The translations under genes were made by a program, and so were the position numbers. From the NCBI GenBank assembly GCA_023442905.1, contig JAEZWY010000208.1, positions 1 through 5,631 of the forward strand: a stretch of DNA of 5,631 nt, read 5' to 3'. Below, piece by piece: positions 1 to 5,611 of the stretch; position 1 is the first letter of the stretch, and every line of letters starts with the position of its first letter. The notes under the pieces are model-generated. The model saw nothing but the letters and a program-made list of their open reading frames with translations, was not told the origin of the DNA and did not search any database. The DNA comes from Bacillota bacterium. Its GTDB lineage: Bacteria; Bacillota; Bacilli; Lactobacillales; Aerococcaceae.

Positions 1-163
1 TTTTTGAACAGTGAATGTTTGAAGTAACTTTTTAGTCAAAATCAGTTGATAGGGATATTAGTGATACATATTTCAATAAAATGTGCCAAAGAATTAAAGC
101 TATGAATTATTCAGGTTCGCAATATTAATTTTAAAAAATATAATTAGTGAGGAAGCAAATAAA

Positions 164-652
164 ATGTCTATTATTAATGTTTCAAATGGTAAAACTCAAG
201 GTAAAATCAGTCGAGTTCATGGTTCTAGAAATTATGTTGTTAGTGCTCCAAAGGTCAAATATGATGATGTCGAAAGATACTATTATACTAATATCATTCA
301 AATTACCAAAAACTATAAAAATTCTAAGAATTATAAAAGATATATAAGTAAAACTCGACAATACGGTAATCGATTTTCCGATACAACCCTTATCAATATT
401 CTAAAAGCATATCAAGACACTCTGATGGTAAACGATAAGCTAAATGAGCAAGCTTATATTAAAAAAATAACTAGTAATTTGGAAAGGAATTTAAAGAGGT
501 ATAAAATTTCTCCATCAACTATTCAGGATATACTTAAATACGATCCTCAGTATAACCCAGAAATAATAAAGAAAGATAGGTTTGTGAAAAAGCAAGGAAC
601 TACCATGAACATAAAAAGGGTATTCGGATTATCGTGTGGAAAAAATTTATAG
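164..652 (+). CDS. Unrecognised basic protein, 3' end replaced by a mobile-element terminus
   Basis: I do not recognise this 162-residue protein and assign no function. It is hydrophilic and rich in Lys, Asn, Tyr and Ile, with no signal peptide, membrane segment or cysteine motif. Residues about 70-130 look mostly helical. The ATG at 164 is chosen because GAGGAAG (149-155) lies eight bases upstream. From base 618 the frame runs into the terminal inverted repeat of an ISL3-type element, so residues 152-162 (RVFGLSCGKNL) are encoded by the element and not by the original gene. The true protein is therefore probably longer, with its remainder beyond the right end of the element, outside this window. 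The base composition is like the surrounding AT-rich DNA. A plasmid or island gene is possible, but nothing in the sequence shows it. That the frame is coding is fairly likely; its function is unknown. Confidence 0.55.
   Translation: MSIINVSNGKTQGKISRVHGSRNYVVSAPKVKYDDVERYYYTNIIQITKNYKNSKNYKRYISKTRQYGNRFSDTTLINILKAYQDTLMVNDKLNEQAYIKKITSNLERNLKRYKISPSTIQDILKYDPQYNPEIIKKDRFVKKQGTTMNIKRVFGLSCGKNL
618..642 (+). repeat. Left terminal inverted repeat, ISL3-type (IRL)
   Basis: These 25 bases begin GGGTA and end GTGTGGAAA. They match the reverse complement of the window's last 25 bases (5631 back to 5607) at 21 of 25 positions, including the first five and the last nine. The mismatches are one T for A at position 6 and three in the middle. 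A GG start and a 20-30 bp imperfect terminal repeat fit the ISL3 family, whose transposase lies directly inside the right copy. If this is the true left end, the 8-bp target duplication should be the bases just outside it (610-617, cataaaaa). Confidence 0.75.
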
Positions 653-672
653 TTAATTGTTGTTTATACAAC

Positions 673-697
673 CGTAAATCGGATAATTGTGTGGAAA
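673..697 (+). repeat. Second, internal copy of the ISL3-type end sequence
   Basis: A second end-like sequence lies 55 bases inside the first, in the same orientation. It matches the reverse complement of the right end at 20 of 25 positions overall. Over its inner 21 bases (AATCGG through GTGTGGAAA, 677-697) it matches at 19 of 21, better than the outer copy there. It lacks the terminal GGGT. Both copies are followed within about 35 bases by TACAACC. It could be a second transposase-binding site, the scar of an earlier ISL3 insertion, or the older end of a related element. The repeat itself is plain; its meaning is inferred. Confidence 0.65.
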
Positions 698-818
698 ATT
701 ATTTTTTACAACCTTATGACAAATAACTAAACGCTATTTAAACAATTCTCCACATGCTTAAAATAAGTGGGTAATTTAAAATAATTGTATCAGTAAATTC
801 TATTTCCTTTTAAAAGGT

Positions 819-827
819 TGGTATAAT
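819..827 (+). promoter_or_regulatory. Extended -10 promoter candidate
   Basis: TGG followed directly by a perfect TATAAT (822-827) forms an extended -10 element. No good -35 box lies 16-18 bases upstream, as is usual for this class. A transcript from about 834 would run into 834-911, where no open reading frame of note exists, and on towards the structured unit at 947-1219. Its target is therefore unclear. Confidence 0.4.
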
Positions 828-911
828 CCTAGGGTAAACTTACAGCAGTTCATGCTATAAATTATACAAATAGCTTGCGTTATCGAGAAGAAAAATAAAT
901 ACTGTAAATTA

Positions 912-940
912 TTGATTTTTAAAATCCGATGTTTTAAGAT
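912..940 (+). promoter_or_regulatory. Sigma-A-like promoter of the small RNA/toxin-like unit
   Basis: TTGATT (912-917) and TAAGAT (935-940) are separated by exactly 17 bases. Each box matches four of six consensus bases. Transcription would start near 947, placing GGAGGT (961-966) about 14 bases into the transcript, and would end at the terminator at 1180-1219. The spacing of promoter, ribosome site and terminator makes this more convincing than either box alone. Confidence 0.45.
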
Positions 941-975
941 AATAGTAATATTAAATGGGTGGAGGTATTCTAATC

Positions 976-1008
976 ATGATGATGGCAGTTTTCTTGACAG
1001 TTATTTGA
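976..1008 (+). CDS. Possible 10-codon peptide, toxin remnant or leader peptide
   Basis: The ORF reads MMMAVFLTVI and then stops at TGA (1006-1008). Three consecutive ATG codons start it. GGAGG (961-965) lies ten bases before the first ATG, so translation initiation is plausible. The peptide is entirely hydrophobic apart from one Thr, and resembles the first residues of holin-like toxins, which typically continue with a membrane helix. That helix is not present in any frame before the 12-bp inverted repeat. A deletion derivative of a toxin gene or a translated leader that affects folding of the downstream RNA are both possible. Nothing downstream in the same transcript is an obvious target for attenuation. 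Confidence 0.25.
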   Translation: MMMAVFLTVI

Positions 1009-1029
1009 TAATCACAAATTGAATAACAA

Positions 1030-1090
1030 TGATACTTGAAAAAAACCCTTGATAGATGGGGTTAATTTGTCGTGTGCATTTCAAGTATCA
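1030..1090. repeat. Perfect 12-bp inverted repeat with nested hairpin
   Basis: TGATACTTGAAA (1030-1041) is exactly complementary to TTTCAAGTATCA (1079-1090). The 37-base loop holds a second short stem, AACCC (1044-1048) with GGGTT (1059-1063). TTGA (1018-1021) and TCAA (1094-1097) can extend the base of the stem across an internal loop. No T-run follows, so it is an RNA fold and not a terminator. Confidence 0.6.
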
Positions 1091-1122
1091 GTAGTCAATG
1101 AACTTAATCATCATAATGCCGT

Positions 1123-1151
1123 TAAATATACTGTCTGCACTCACGTGTAAA
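1123..1151 (-). promoter_or_regulatory. Possible antisense promoter
   Basis: On the minus strand TTTACA (1151-1146) and TATTTA (1128-1123) are 17 bases apart. A transcript would start near 1116 and run leftwards, antisense to the 12-bp hairpin and the 10-codon ORF. This is the arrangement expected of a type I antitoxin RNA. The -10 box is only moderate and AT-rich DNA gives such matches by chance. Confidence 0.25.
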
Positions 1152-1155
1152 AGCA

Positions 1156-1177
1156 GTTTATAAATAAGGTTTATAAA
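1156..1177. repeat. Short direct repeat GTTTATAAA x2
   Basis: GTTTATAAA occurs at 1156-1164 and again at 1169-1177, 13 bases apart, directly before the terminator stem. Each copy contains the self-complementary TTTATAAA. It may be a protein-binding site or chance in AT-rich DNA. Confidence 0.3.
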
Positions 1178-1179
1178 AG

Positions 1180-1219
1180 GTCGTGATGAATCTTAAGGTG
1201 GTTCATTCACGGCTTTTTT
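1180..1219 (+). terminator. Strong rho-independent terminator
   Basis: GTCGTGATGAA (1180-1190) pairs with TTCATTCACGGC (1202-1213), with one G-U pair and one bulged T. The loop is about 11 bases, and a run of six T follows (1214-1219). AAAA before the stem (1175-1178) could act weakly for minus-strand transcripts, so the site may be partly bidirectional. It closes the transcription unit starting near 947. Confidence 0.8.
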
Positions 1220-1442
1220 GTGTTCTTAAAACGGCGTTCAAAAAGGTACCTCCAAAAGATCTATGAAAAACGATGATAAAAGATAAGCTGTAAGATATTT
1301 GAAGAAAATCAAATAAAAAAAGATCAGAATTAAGAAATTAAGAGAATAATTTCGGATTGTTAAGTTGTCTGTTTAGGGAAATTAAAAATAGTAGGCAGTC
1401 TAAATAAACCGCAATAACTGCAGCTTTTGAGAAGAAGGATTC
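1220..1442. other. AT-rich stretch without recognised features
   Basis: No open reading frame with a ribosome site, no clear hairpin and no promoter pair was found on either strand. GGTACC (1245-1250) next to TCC gives GGAGGTACC on the minus strand, but no convincing start codon and frame follow. It may be decayed cargo or the flank into which the nested IS inserted. Confidence 0.5.
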
Positions 1443-2964
1443 TTTGATAAAAGGAGCTAACTAAGCTGCCATTTGTGTTAAATATCTATTGGACAGATTG
1501 AGTAAATGAATCCATTTTTCTGGCATATTGGCTTCCTTTGGAAGCATGTCTTCGATTAATCGGGCTGGAACTTGATTGTTCAGCGCTTGATGAGGTCTTA
1601 AAAAATTAAAACAAGCAGTAAATAAAGCGACATGCGCTCGTGCACCATTGACCGATTTAAAACCATGTGTACCTCTATAATTTCCTTTATAGGTTCGATT
1701 AAGTCGCTCTATAGCTTGTTTTAAAGGACGAAATTCTGCCGAGACTTCATCTTCGTTCGTTAGACCGATTACTTGAGTGACATCAAAGTAATGCTCATGT
1801 TGATGAAAGTAATGTTGAGCGAGTTTATAAATCGGATTCCCATCAACGACGAGTGTAAAGTCCTCCGGTAATTGATGGTGGTGATGTTTAATCACATCAT
1901 AAATCGCTCGAATCGCCAATTCGGTATCGCGATGTTTTGAAACTTGCTGGGAAAGAATAATCTTTTTTTCAGTATCGAAAAAGTAACAGATATAAGCCCA
2001 TTTCCCGTTCATACGGATATAGGTTTCGTCACCGGAAATTTGATCTGAAAGCTCATAAGGAAAGTCTTGTGTAAAGGGTAAAAGTTGAGCGCCTGCGGCG
2101 GCTGCATAATTTAAAACGGTTTGTCCACTTACCTTTATACCGTGTAGATCATAGATCAAGGCAGCTGTCTTGGCTCCAGACAGACCATAGTTGACATAGA
2201 AAGTGAGAATTTCACCTAATAAACGAGGGGAAGCGTGAATACGCGTTAAATCAACGGGCGACTCAATTAATCCATCTTTTTCTATTTCATTTAGTTGAAT
2301 GTGGAATTGACGGTAGATATATCGCAATTTGAACCGATAAGGTTCTTCTTTAAAAAGGGTTTGTTCTTCAACTGTCAGATTGGCTAAGCGATTCTGATAA
2401 TAAGAACAGGCATCGTTTCGGCATTTATAAATATCGAAATGTTTTCGTTGTTTGACTTTATCTAACGATTGATCACAATGTGGACATTTTAAAAGAATAT
2501 CTTTTTTAAACCGGTTCTTTTCACTAAACAAAGTCTTACAGACTTTACACTGATACTGATTATTTGCTCCATTGTTTTTGTAAAGATATGTATGAGGAGC
2601 TTGGCATTTGGCACAGTGAATATGTTTAGGGACTAAAGTAGAATCCTTTCTTCGACGGACTTTCTTGATGGGCGTACCTGCTTCTTCTGCTTCATGAAGC
2701 AGTTGTTTATAATCAAGGGTTTCAAGTACGACGACCTTCGGGGCGTCATCAATCTCTAAGGTTCGGTAATCGAATTTAGTAATGTCTGTATTTTTAGGTG
2801 GACGGTTTGAATCGTTTTCGAGCCAATCAATGTAATCACTTAATTTTTCAATTAATTGGCTTTGCCACTTGATTTTCTGAATTAAATACATGATAATTTG
2901 AAGTAGATTAGGCATCTCTTTTCTCTCCTTTTTGAATGGTTTCTGGAGACTTCATTTTATCAAA
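1443..2964 (-). mobile_element. Probable nested insertion sequence (IS6/IS240-like catalytic domain)
   Basis: The minus-strand transposase gene is closely bracketed by a 10-bp inverted repeat, TTTGATAAAA at 1443-1452 and its complement at 2955-2964. Ten bases separate the left repeat from the stop codon and 39 separate the start codon from the right repeat. Similarity between the two ends beyond these ten bases is weak, and the bases just outside (aaggattc and aaagggga) are not a target duplication. The exact ends are therefore uncertain and may lie some tens of bases further out. The gene looks richer in GC than the DNA on either side, consistent with a separate origin from its surroundings. 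Confidence 0.5.
1461..2915 (-). CDS. DDE transposase with two zinc-ribbon-like clusters, IS6/IS240-like
   Basis: This 484-residue protein would cut and join DNA at the ends of its own insertion sequence. The N-terminus (about 1-35) is helical and may form a coiled coil. Cysteine pairs follow at C101/C104 with C123/C126 and at C144/C147 with C165/C170, giving two probable zinc ribbons for DNA binding. A helix-turn-helix-like stretch lies at about 245-272 (SGAKTAALIYDLHG onward). The catalytic triad is likely D296 (SGDETYIRMNGKW), D358 (VVDGNP) and E403 (AIERLNRTYKG). The C-terminal FNFLRPHQAL is typical of IS6, IS481 and IS3-like integrase cores. AAGGAG lies nine bases before the ATG at 2915. 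The frame is uninterrupted and the triad is present, so it may be active. It is longer than usual IS6 transposases because of the N-terminal zinc region. The fold is secure; the IS family name is less so. Confidence 0.85.
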   Translation of the reverse strand: MPNLLQIIMYLIQKIKWQSQLIEKLSDYIDWLENDSNRPPKNTDITKFDYRTLEIDDAPKVVVLETLDYKQLLHEAEEAGTPIKKVRRRKDSTLVPKHIHCAKCQAPHTYLYKNNGANNQYQCKVCKTLFSEKNRFKKDILLKCPHCDQSLDKVKQRKHFDIYKCRNDACSYYQNRLANLTVEEQTLFKEEPYRFKLRYIYRQFHIQLNEIEKDGLIESPVDLTRIHASPRLLGEILTFYVNYGLSGAKTAALIYDLHGIKVSGQTVLNYAAAAGAQLLPFTQDFPYELSDQISGDETYIRMNGKWAYICYFFDTEKKIILSQQVSKHRDTELAIRAIYDVIKHHHHQLPEDFTLVVDGNPIYKLAQHYFHQHEHYFDVTQVIGLTNEDEVSAEFRPLKQAIERLNRTYKGNYRGTHGFKSVNGARAHVALFTACFNFLRPHQALNNQVPARLIEDMLPKEANMPEKWIHLLNLSNRYLTQMAA

Positions 2965-3014
2965 AAAGGGGAGGGAGAGGTGCTTTTTTATGTTATTTAG
3001 GATGAAAACAACGT

Positions 3015-3043
3015 TTGTATAAGGTAAATGTTAGAAATATAAA
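3015..3043 (+). promoter_or_regulatory. Promoter of the THUMP methyltransferase gene
   Basis: TTGTAT (3015-3020) and TATAAA (3038-3043) are separated by 17 bases, predicting a start near 3050. The short leader contains AAGTACTT (3055-3062), a perfect palindrome that could be an operator, and GGAGG (3073-3077) seven bases before the ATG. The promoter lies outside the nested IS, so the gene does not depend on that element for expression. Confidence 0.55.
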
Positions 3044-3084
3044 GAAAATTTTGGAAGTACTTTCAAAAAAGTGGAGGCGTAAGT

Positions 3085-4110
3085 ATGACTCTTTATTTTG
3101 CGAGCGTATTGTCTGGATTAGAATACGTTTTATCAAATGAAATTAACAACAAGGTGAGTGATTCTGAAATAATTCAAATAAATAGAGGGAAGGTTTTCTT
3201 TACCACAGCTGAGTCTTTTACATGCTTAAGTTCTTTAAGGTCAGCAGATAACTTGTTTCAAGTTATTGATCAATTTCAAATCGGTCCACATAAAAAGCAC
3301 TTATCTCAGGTAAGCGAGCGAATATCCCAGTTGGATTTAGAATTTATTGATCATAAAGATTTATTTTGGGTAAATGCAAGCCGTAAAGGAAAACAAACCT
3401 ATAGTCGCTTTGAATTAGCAAAAAAAGCAATGGAGGGTATTAATAAGCGTTACCCTGATTGGAACATTGGAACGTCTCAAAATCATCAGATAGAATTCAG
3501 ACTCGACATTGAACATCATAATGTGATTTTTTCACTTCGGCTTACAGATGCGACGTTTCGTTTTCGAAATCAGACACGACGGTTCTCTCGTGCATCATTA
3601 CTTCCTTCTGTGGCTCATGCGATGGTGTGGTTGTCAGATCCTGAATCGAAAGATGTTTTCGTAGACTTTTGTTGTGGTTCAGGCACAATTTTGTCTGAAC
3701 GAGCCACATACCCTGCAAATCAGATAATTGGTGGAGATATATCTGAAGCAGTCACAAAGATAGCCAAAAGTAATCTCGATGATTCGAAGGTGCAAGTTAA
3801 TGTTTGGGATGCACGGAAATTGCCTTTTTCTACTGGCTGTGTCGATAAAATTGTTACTAATCTTCCATTTGGAAGACAAATTTCCCCTGACGAGGACTTA
3901 GAATTGTTCAATCACCATATTATGATTGAAGTATGTAGAGTCTTGAAGCCAAATGGGAGAGCCGTTATTTTGTCTGAGAGTGTCAATCAATTGTTTTGGG
4001 AAGCAAAACGATTAGGCCTTTTTTGTCTGGAATCTTATCCTTTGAGTTTGAAGGGCGTGAATCCTACCTTGTTTGTGTTTGAAAAACAAGATGGACTTAG
4101 AAGGAAGTAG
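3085..4110 (+). CDS. THUMP-domain SAM-dependent RNA methyltransferase (Trm14/TrmN-like)
   Basis: This 341-residue protein probably methylates a guanine N2 in tRNA or another structured RNA, using S-adenosylmethionine, in the cytoplasm. The start YFASVLSGLEYVLSNEI is typical of THUMP methyltransferases. The RNA-binding THUMP part spans about 50-155. RRFSRASLLPSVAHAMVWLS (166-184) is the usual linker into the Rossmann domain. Methyltransferase motifs are in order: DFCCGSGT (194-201, SAM binding), GGDIS (216-220), DARKLPF (242-248) and TNLPFG (258-263). The last corresponds to the catalytic N/D-P-P-F/Y motif of amino-group methyltransferases, with Leu in place of the first Pro, as seen in this family. 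GGAGG seven bases upstream fixes the ATG at 3085. Length and motifs suggest a complete, working enzyme. It has its own promoter and stands alone between two transposase genes. Exact substrate and position are not readable from sequence; DNA or rRNA is less likely but possible. Confidence 0.85.
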   Translation: MTLYFASVLSGLEYVLSNEINNKVSDSEIIQINRGKVFFTTAESFTCLSSLRSADNLFQVIDQFQIGPHKKHLSQVSERISQLDLEFIDHKDLFWVNASRKGKQTYSRFELAKKAMEGINKRYPDWNIGTSQNHQIEFRLDIEHHNVIFSLRLTDATFRFRNQTRRFSRASLLPSVAHAMVWLSDPESKDVFVDFCCGSGTILSERATYPANQIIGGDISEAVTKIAKSNLDDSKVQVNVWDARKLPFSTGCVDKIVTNLPFGRQISPDEDLELFNHHIMIEVCRVLKPNGRAVILSESVNQLFWEAKRLGLFCLESYPLSLKGVNPTLFVFEKQDGLRRK

Positions 4111-4260
4111 CAGAATGATTCATTCAAAGTAAAAGCAGATAGTAGTCAAGTAGTGAATATACTCAATCATTTGTTTGTTGATAATGTGTTGAAAGTTGTG
4201 TACAGAATGGTATCGATTTAAAGGTAATTTCAAAAAGAGAAATTATAATAAGGAGTAACA
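4111..4260. other. Intergenic region before the ISL3 transposase
   Basis: No terminator hairpin follows the methyltransferase gene, so read-through into the transposase is possible. A weak promoter candidate is TTGAAA (4189-4194) with TATCGA (4211-4216), spacing 16. No copy of the ISL3 end sequence was found here, which is why the left end of the element is sought further upstream at 618 or 673. Confidence 0.45.
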
Positions 4261-5601
4261 ATGTTAACCAATATGCTTAACCTTTCAAATTTTAAAATTC
4301 TTGATATGCAAGAAAGTGAGAACGATTATCGTTTTTTGGTAGAGCCTAAGTCTCCACCTCCTACCCGTTGTCAAAAATGCGGTACTATTGCAAACCTCTA
4401 TAAACACGGTAAAAAACGACAACTATTTTTCGACTTGCCTATGCATGCAAAACGTGTGGGAATTTACGTGAAGCGTCAAAGGTATAAGTGTAGAGATTGT
4501 AATGAAACTTTTTTTGAAAAACTTCCAGATTTGGATGATGCTCGCTCAGTTACAAAAAGACTAAATAATTTTATTCAAGAAGTCAGTCTTGAAAAGACAT
4601 TCACAAGCGTTGCAGAAGAGATAGGCGTTGATGAAAAGACGGTACGAAATATCTTCAATGACTATGTTGCCGAACTTGAATCTCAAACAGACCTTAGAAC
4701 TCCTAAATGGCTTGGTATTGATGAAGTCCATTTACTTAAAAACTATCGTTGCGTCATTACAGATGTTAAAAACAAGTCGGTAATTGATATTTTACGAAAA
4801 CGTAATAAAGATACGGTTATCAGTTACCTATCAAAACTACAAGATATTGATAAAATTGAACTTGTAGCAATGGATATGTGGAATCCTTATAAAAGTGCTG
4901 TTAATACAGTGATACCACATGCCAAAATCGTAATTGACAAGTTTCATGTTGTTAAATTAGCCAATGAAGCCTTAGAGAAAATCCGAAAAGCTAACCGTCA
5001 AAATGTTACAGCCAAAGAACGTAAACAACTTATGAGAGATCGTTACGTGCTTCTTACAAGGAGTAAAGACTTAATAGACTTTGATGACCAGATAAAGCTA
5101 CAAGTATGGACTCAAAACTTTCCATTGCTTGGACAGGCTTATGAACTCAAAGAGCAATTCTTTGACATCTATGAAGTCGAATCAATCAACGATGCCTATA
5201 AACTCTATCAAAATTGGCTTTCAAATGTACCTAAAGAATTAATGACTTACTTTGAGGATTTGATTAAGGCTATGAATAATTGGGAAGAAGAAATATTCAA
5301 CTATTTCAACACTCCCATTACAAACGCTTATACGGAATCCCTGAATCGTTTAATCAAGACAATGAACCATGTTGGTCGTGGTTACTCTTTTGAAGCCCTT
5401 AGAGCAAAGATTTTGTTTACTCAAGGCTATCGTAAAGTTAAAAAGAAAAAGAAATTCAAAGAAGTTGAAGTTACTTTCGGAAAAATGTTACCTGATCAAT
5501 TCCCAAATTGGTCACAAACTGGTTATGAATGGGTGTATGAAGAAATTTATGGTGCCGAATTTTCCACATTGACTAAGGCTATGGAAGAGGGTACTTTTTA
5601 A
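4261..5601 (+). CDS. ISL3-family transposase
   Basis: This 446-residue DDE transposase acts on ISL3-type terminal repeats. An N-terminal zinc finger is formed by C37/C40 (CQKC) and C77/C80 (CRDC), spanning the usual ISL3 region. A helix-turn-helix lies at about 113-131 (TSVAEEIGVDEKTVRNIF). The catalytic core has D154 (WLGIDEVHLLK), D205 (VAMDMWNPYKSAV) and E359 (TNAYTESLNRLIKTMN), all in characteristic ISL3 contexts, and VIDKFHVVKLAN (224-235) is another family signature. AAGGAG (4250-4255) is five bases before the ATG. The frame is intact and the length is within the family's usual range, so the enzyme may be active. The stop codon is followed after five bases by the right terminal repeat, the normal ISL3 arrangement. 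The left side is abnormal, with no end close to the start codon. Confidence 0.95.
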   Translation: MLTNMLNLSNFKILDMQESENDYRFLVEPKSPPPTRCQKCGTIANLYKHGKKRQLFFDLPMHAKRVGIYVKRQRYKCRDCNETFFEKLPDLDDARSVTKRLNNFIQEVSLEKTFTSVAEEIGVDEKTVRNIFNDYVAELESQTDLRTPKWLGIDEVHLLKNYRCVITDVKNKSVIDILRKRNKDTVISYLSKLQDIDKIELVAMDMWNPYKSAVNTVIPHAKIVIDKFHVVKLANEALEKIRKANRQNVTAKERKQLMRDRYVLLTRSKDLIDFDDQIKLQVWTQNFPLLGQAYELKEQFFDIYEVESINDAYKLYQNWLSNVPKELMTYFEDLIKAMNNWEEEIFNYFNTPITNAYTESLNRLIKTMNHVGRGYSFEALRAKILFTQGYRKVKKKKKFKEVEVTFGKMLPDQFPNWSQTGYEWVYEEIYGAEFSTLTKAMEEGTF

Positions 5602-5611
5602 CCCTCTTTCC
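5583..5611. repeat. Hairpin across the transposase stop codon and right end
   Basis: GGAA and GAGGGT (5583-5592) pair with ACCCTC and TTCC (5601-5611), with one bulged T at 5607 and an eight-base loop containing TAA (5599-5600 plus 5601 in the stem). The stem reaches into the terminal repeat. No T-run follows, so it is at best a weak terminator. It could slow transcription passing through the element end in either direction. Confidence 0.5.

Larger units (their letters stand above)
947..1219 (+). ncRNA. Small structured transcript, possible decayed type I toxin locus
   Basis: A compact unit of about 270 bases contains a promoter (912-940), a strong ribosome site (GGAGGT, 961-966), a 10-codon ORF, a long hairpin built on a perfect 12-bp inverted repeat (1030-1041 with 1079-1090), and a rho-independent terminator. 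An outer stem could form between ATGATGAT (976-983) and ATCATCAT (1107-1114). From general knowledge, this size and order, including GGAGGTATTC and the string TTGACAGTT, resembles BsrG/TxpA-type 'putative holin-like toxin' genes of Bacilli. Those encode a hydrophobic peptide of roughly 30-60 residues and are silenced by an antisense RNA. Here the membrane segment is absent and the frame stops after ten codons. It could instead be an intact regulatory RNA of the element. The structure is visible; the family assignment is tentative. Confidence 0.4.

Noticed and set aside
116..144. TTCGCA/TATAAT promoter for the gene at 164
   Set aside because: Spacing is 17, but the predicted start near 151 would fall inside the ribosome site at 149-155, so it is unlikely to serve that gene.
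147..347. A 66-codon plus-strand frame overlapping the gene at 164
   Set aside because: It is a shadow in another frame, with no separate ribosome site and low-complexity composition.
750..770. Hairpin CCAC/GTGG as a terminator
   Set aside because: The stem is short and interrupted, and no T-run follows.
961..1219. Antibiotic-resistance leader (erm-type attenuator) controlling a methyltransferase
   Set aside because: A strong terminator, a whole opposing IS and an independent promoter separate it from the methyltransferase, which is a THUMP-type and not an Erm enzyme.
1351..1375. TTCGGATTGTT as a third ISL3 end
   Set aside because: Only the first eight or so bases resemble the end; the diagnostic GTGTGGAAA part is absent.
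3679..3911. Two minus-strand frames inside the methyltransferase gene
   Set aside because: They lie wholly within a well-supported gene and show no ribosome site or recognisable motif.
4244..4249. TATAAT as the transposase promoter
   Set aside because: It abuts the ribosome site AAGGAG, has no -35 partner at the proper distance, and would start the transcript after the ribosome site.
4111..4260. A closer left end for the ISL3 element just upstream of its transposase
   Set aside because: TATCGATTTAAAGG (4211-4224) and AATGTGTTGAAA (4183-4194) only faintly resemble the end sequence and lack the conserved GTGTGGAAA block.
5369..5572. A 67-codon frame inside the ISL3 transposase gene
   Set aside because: It is a shadow of the transposase 3' part in another frame and has no independent start signals.
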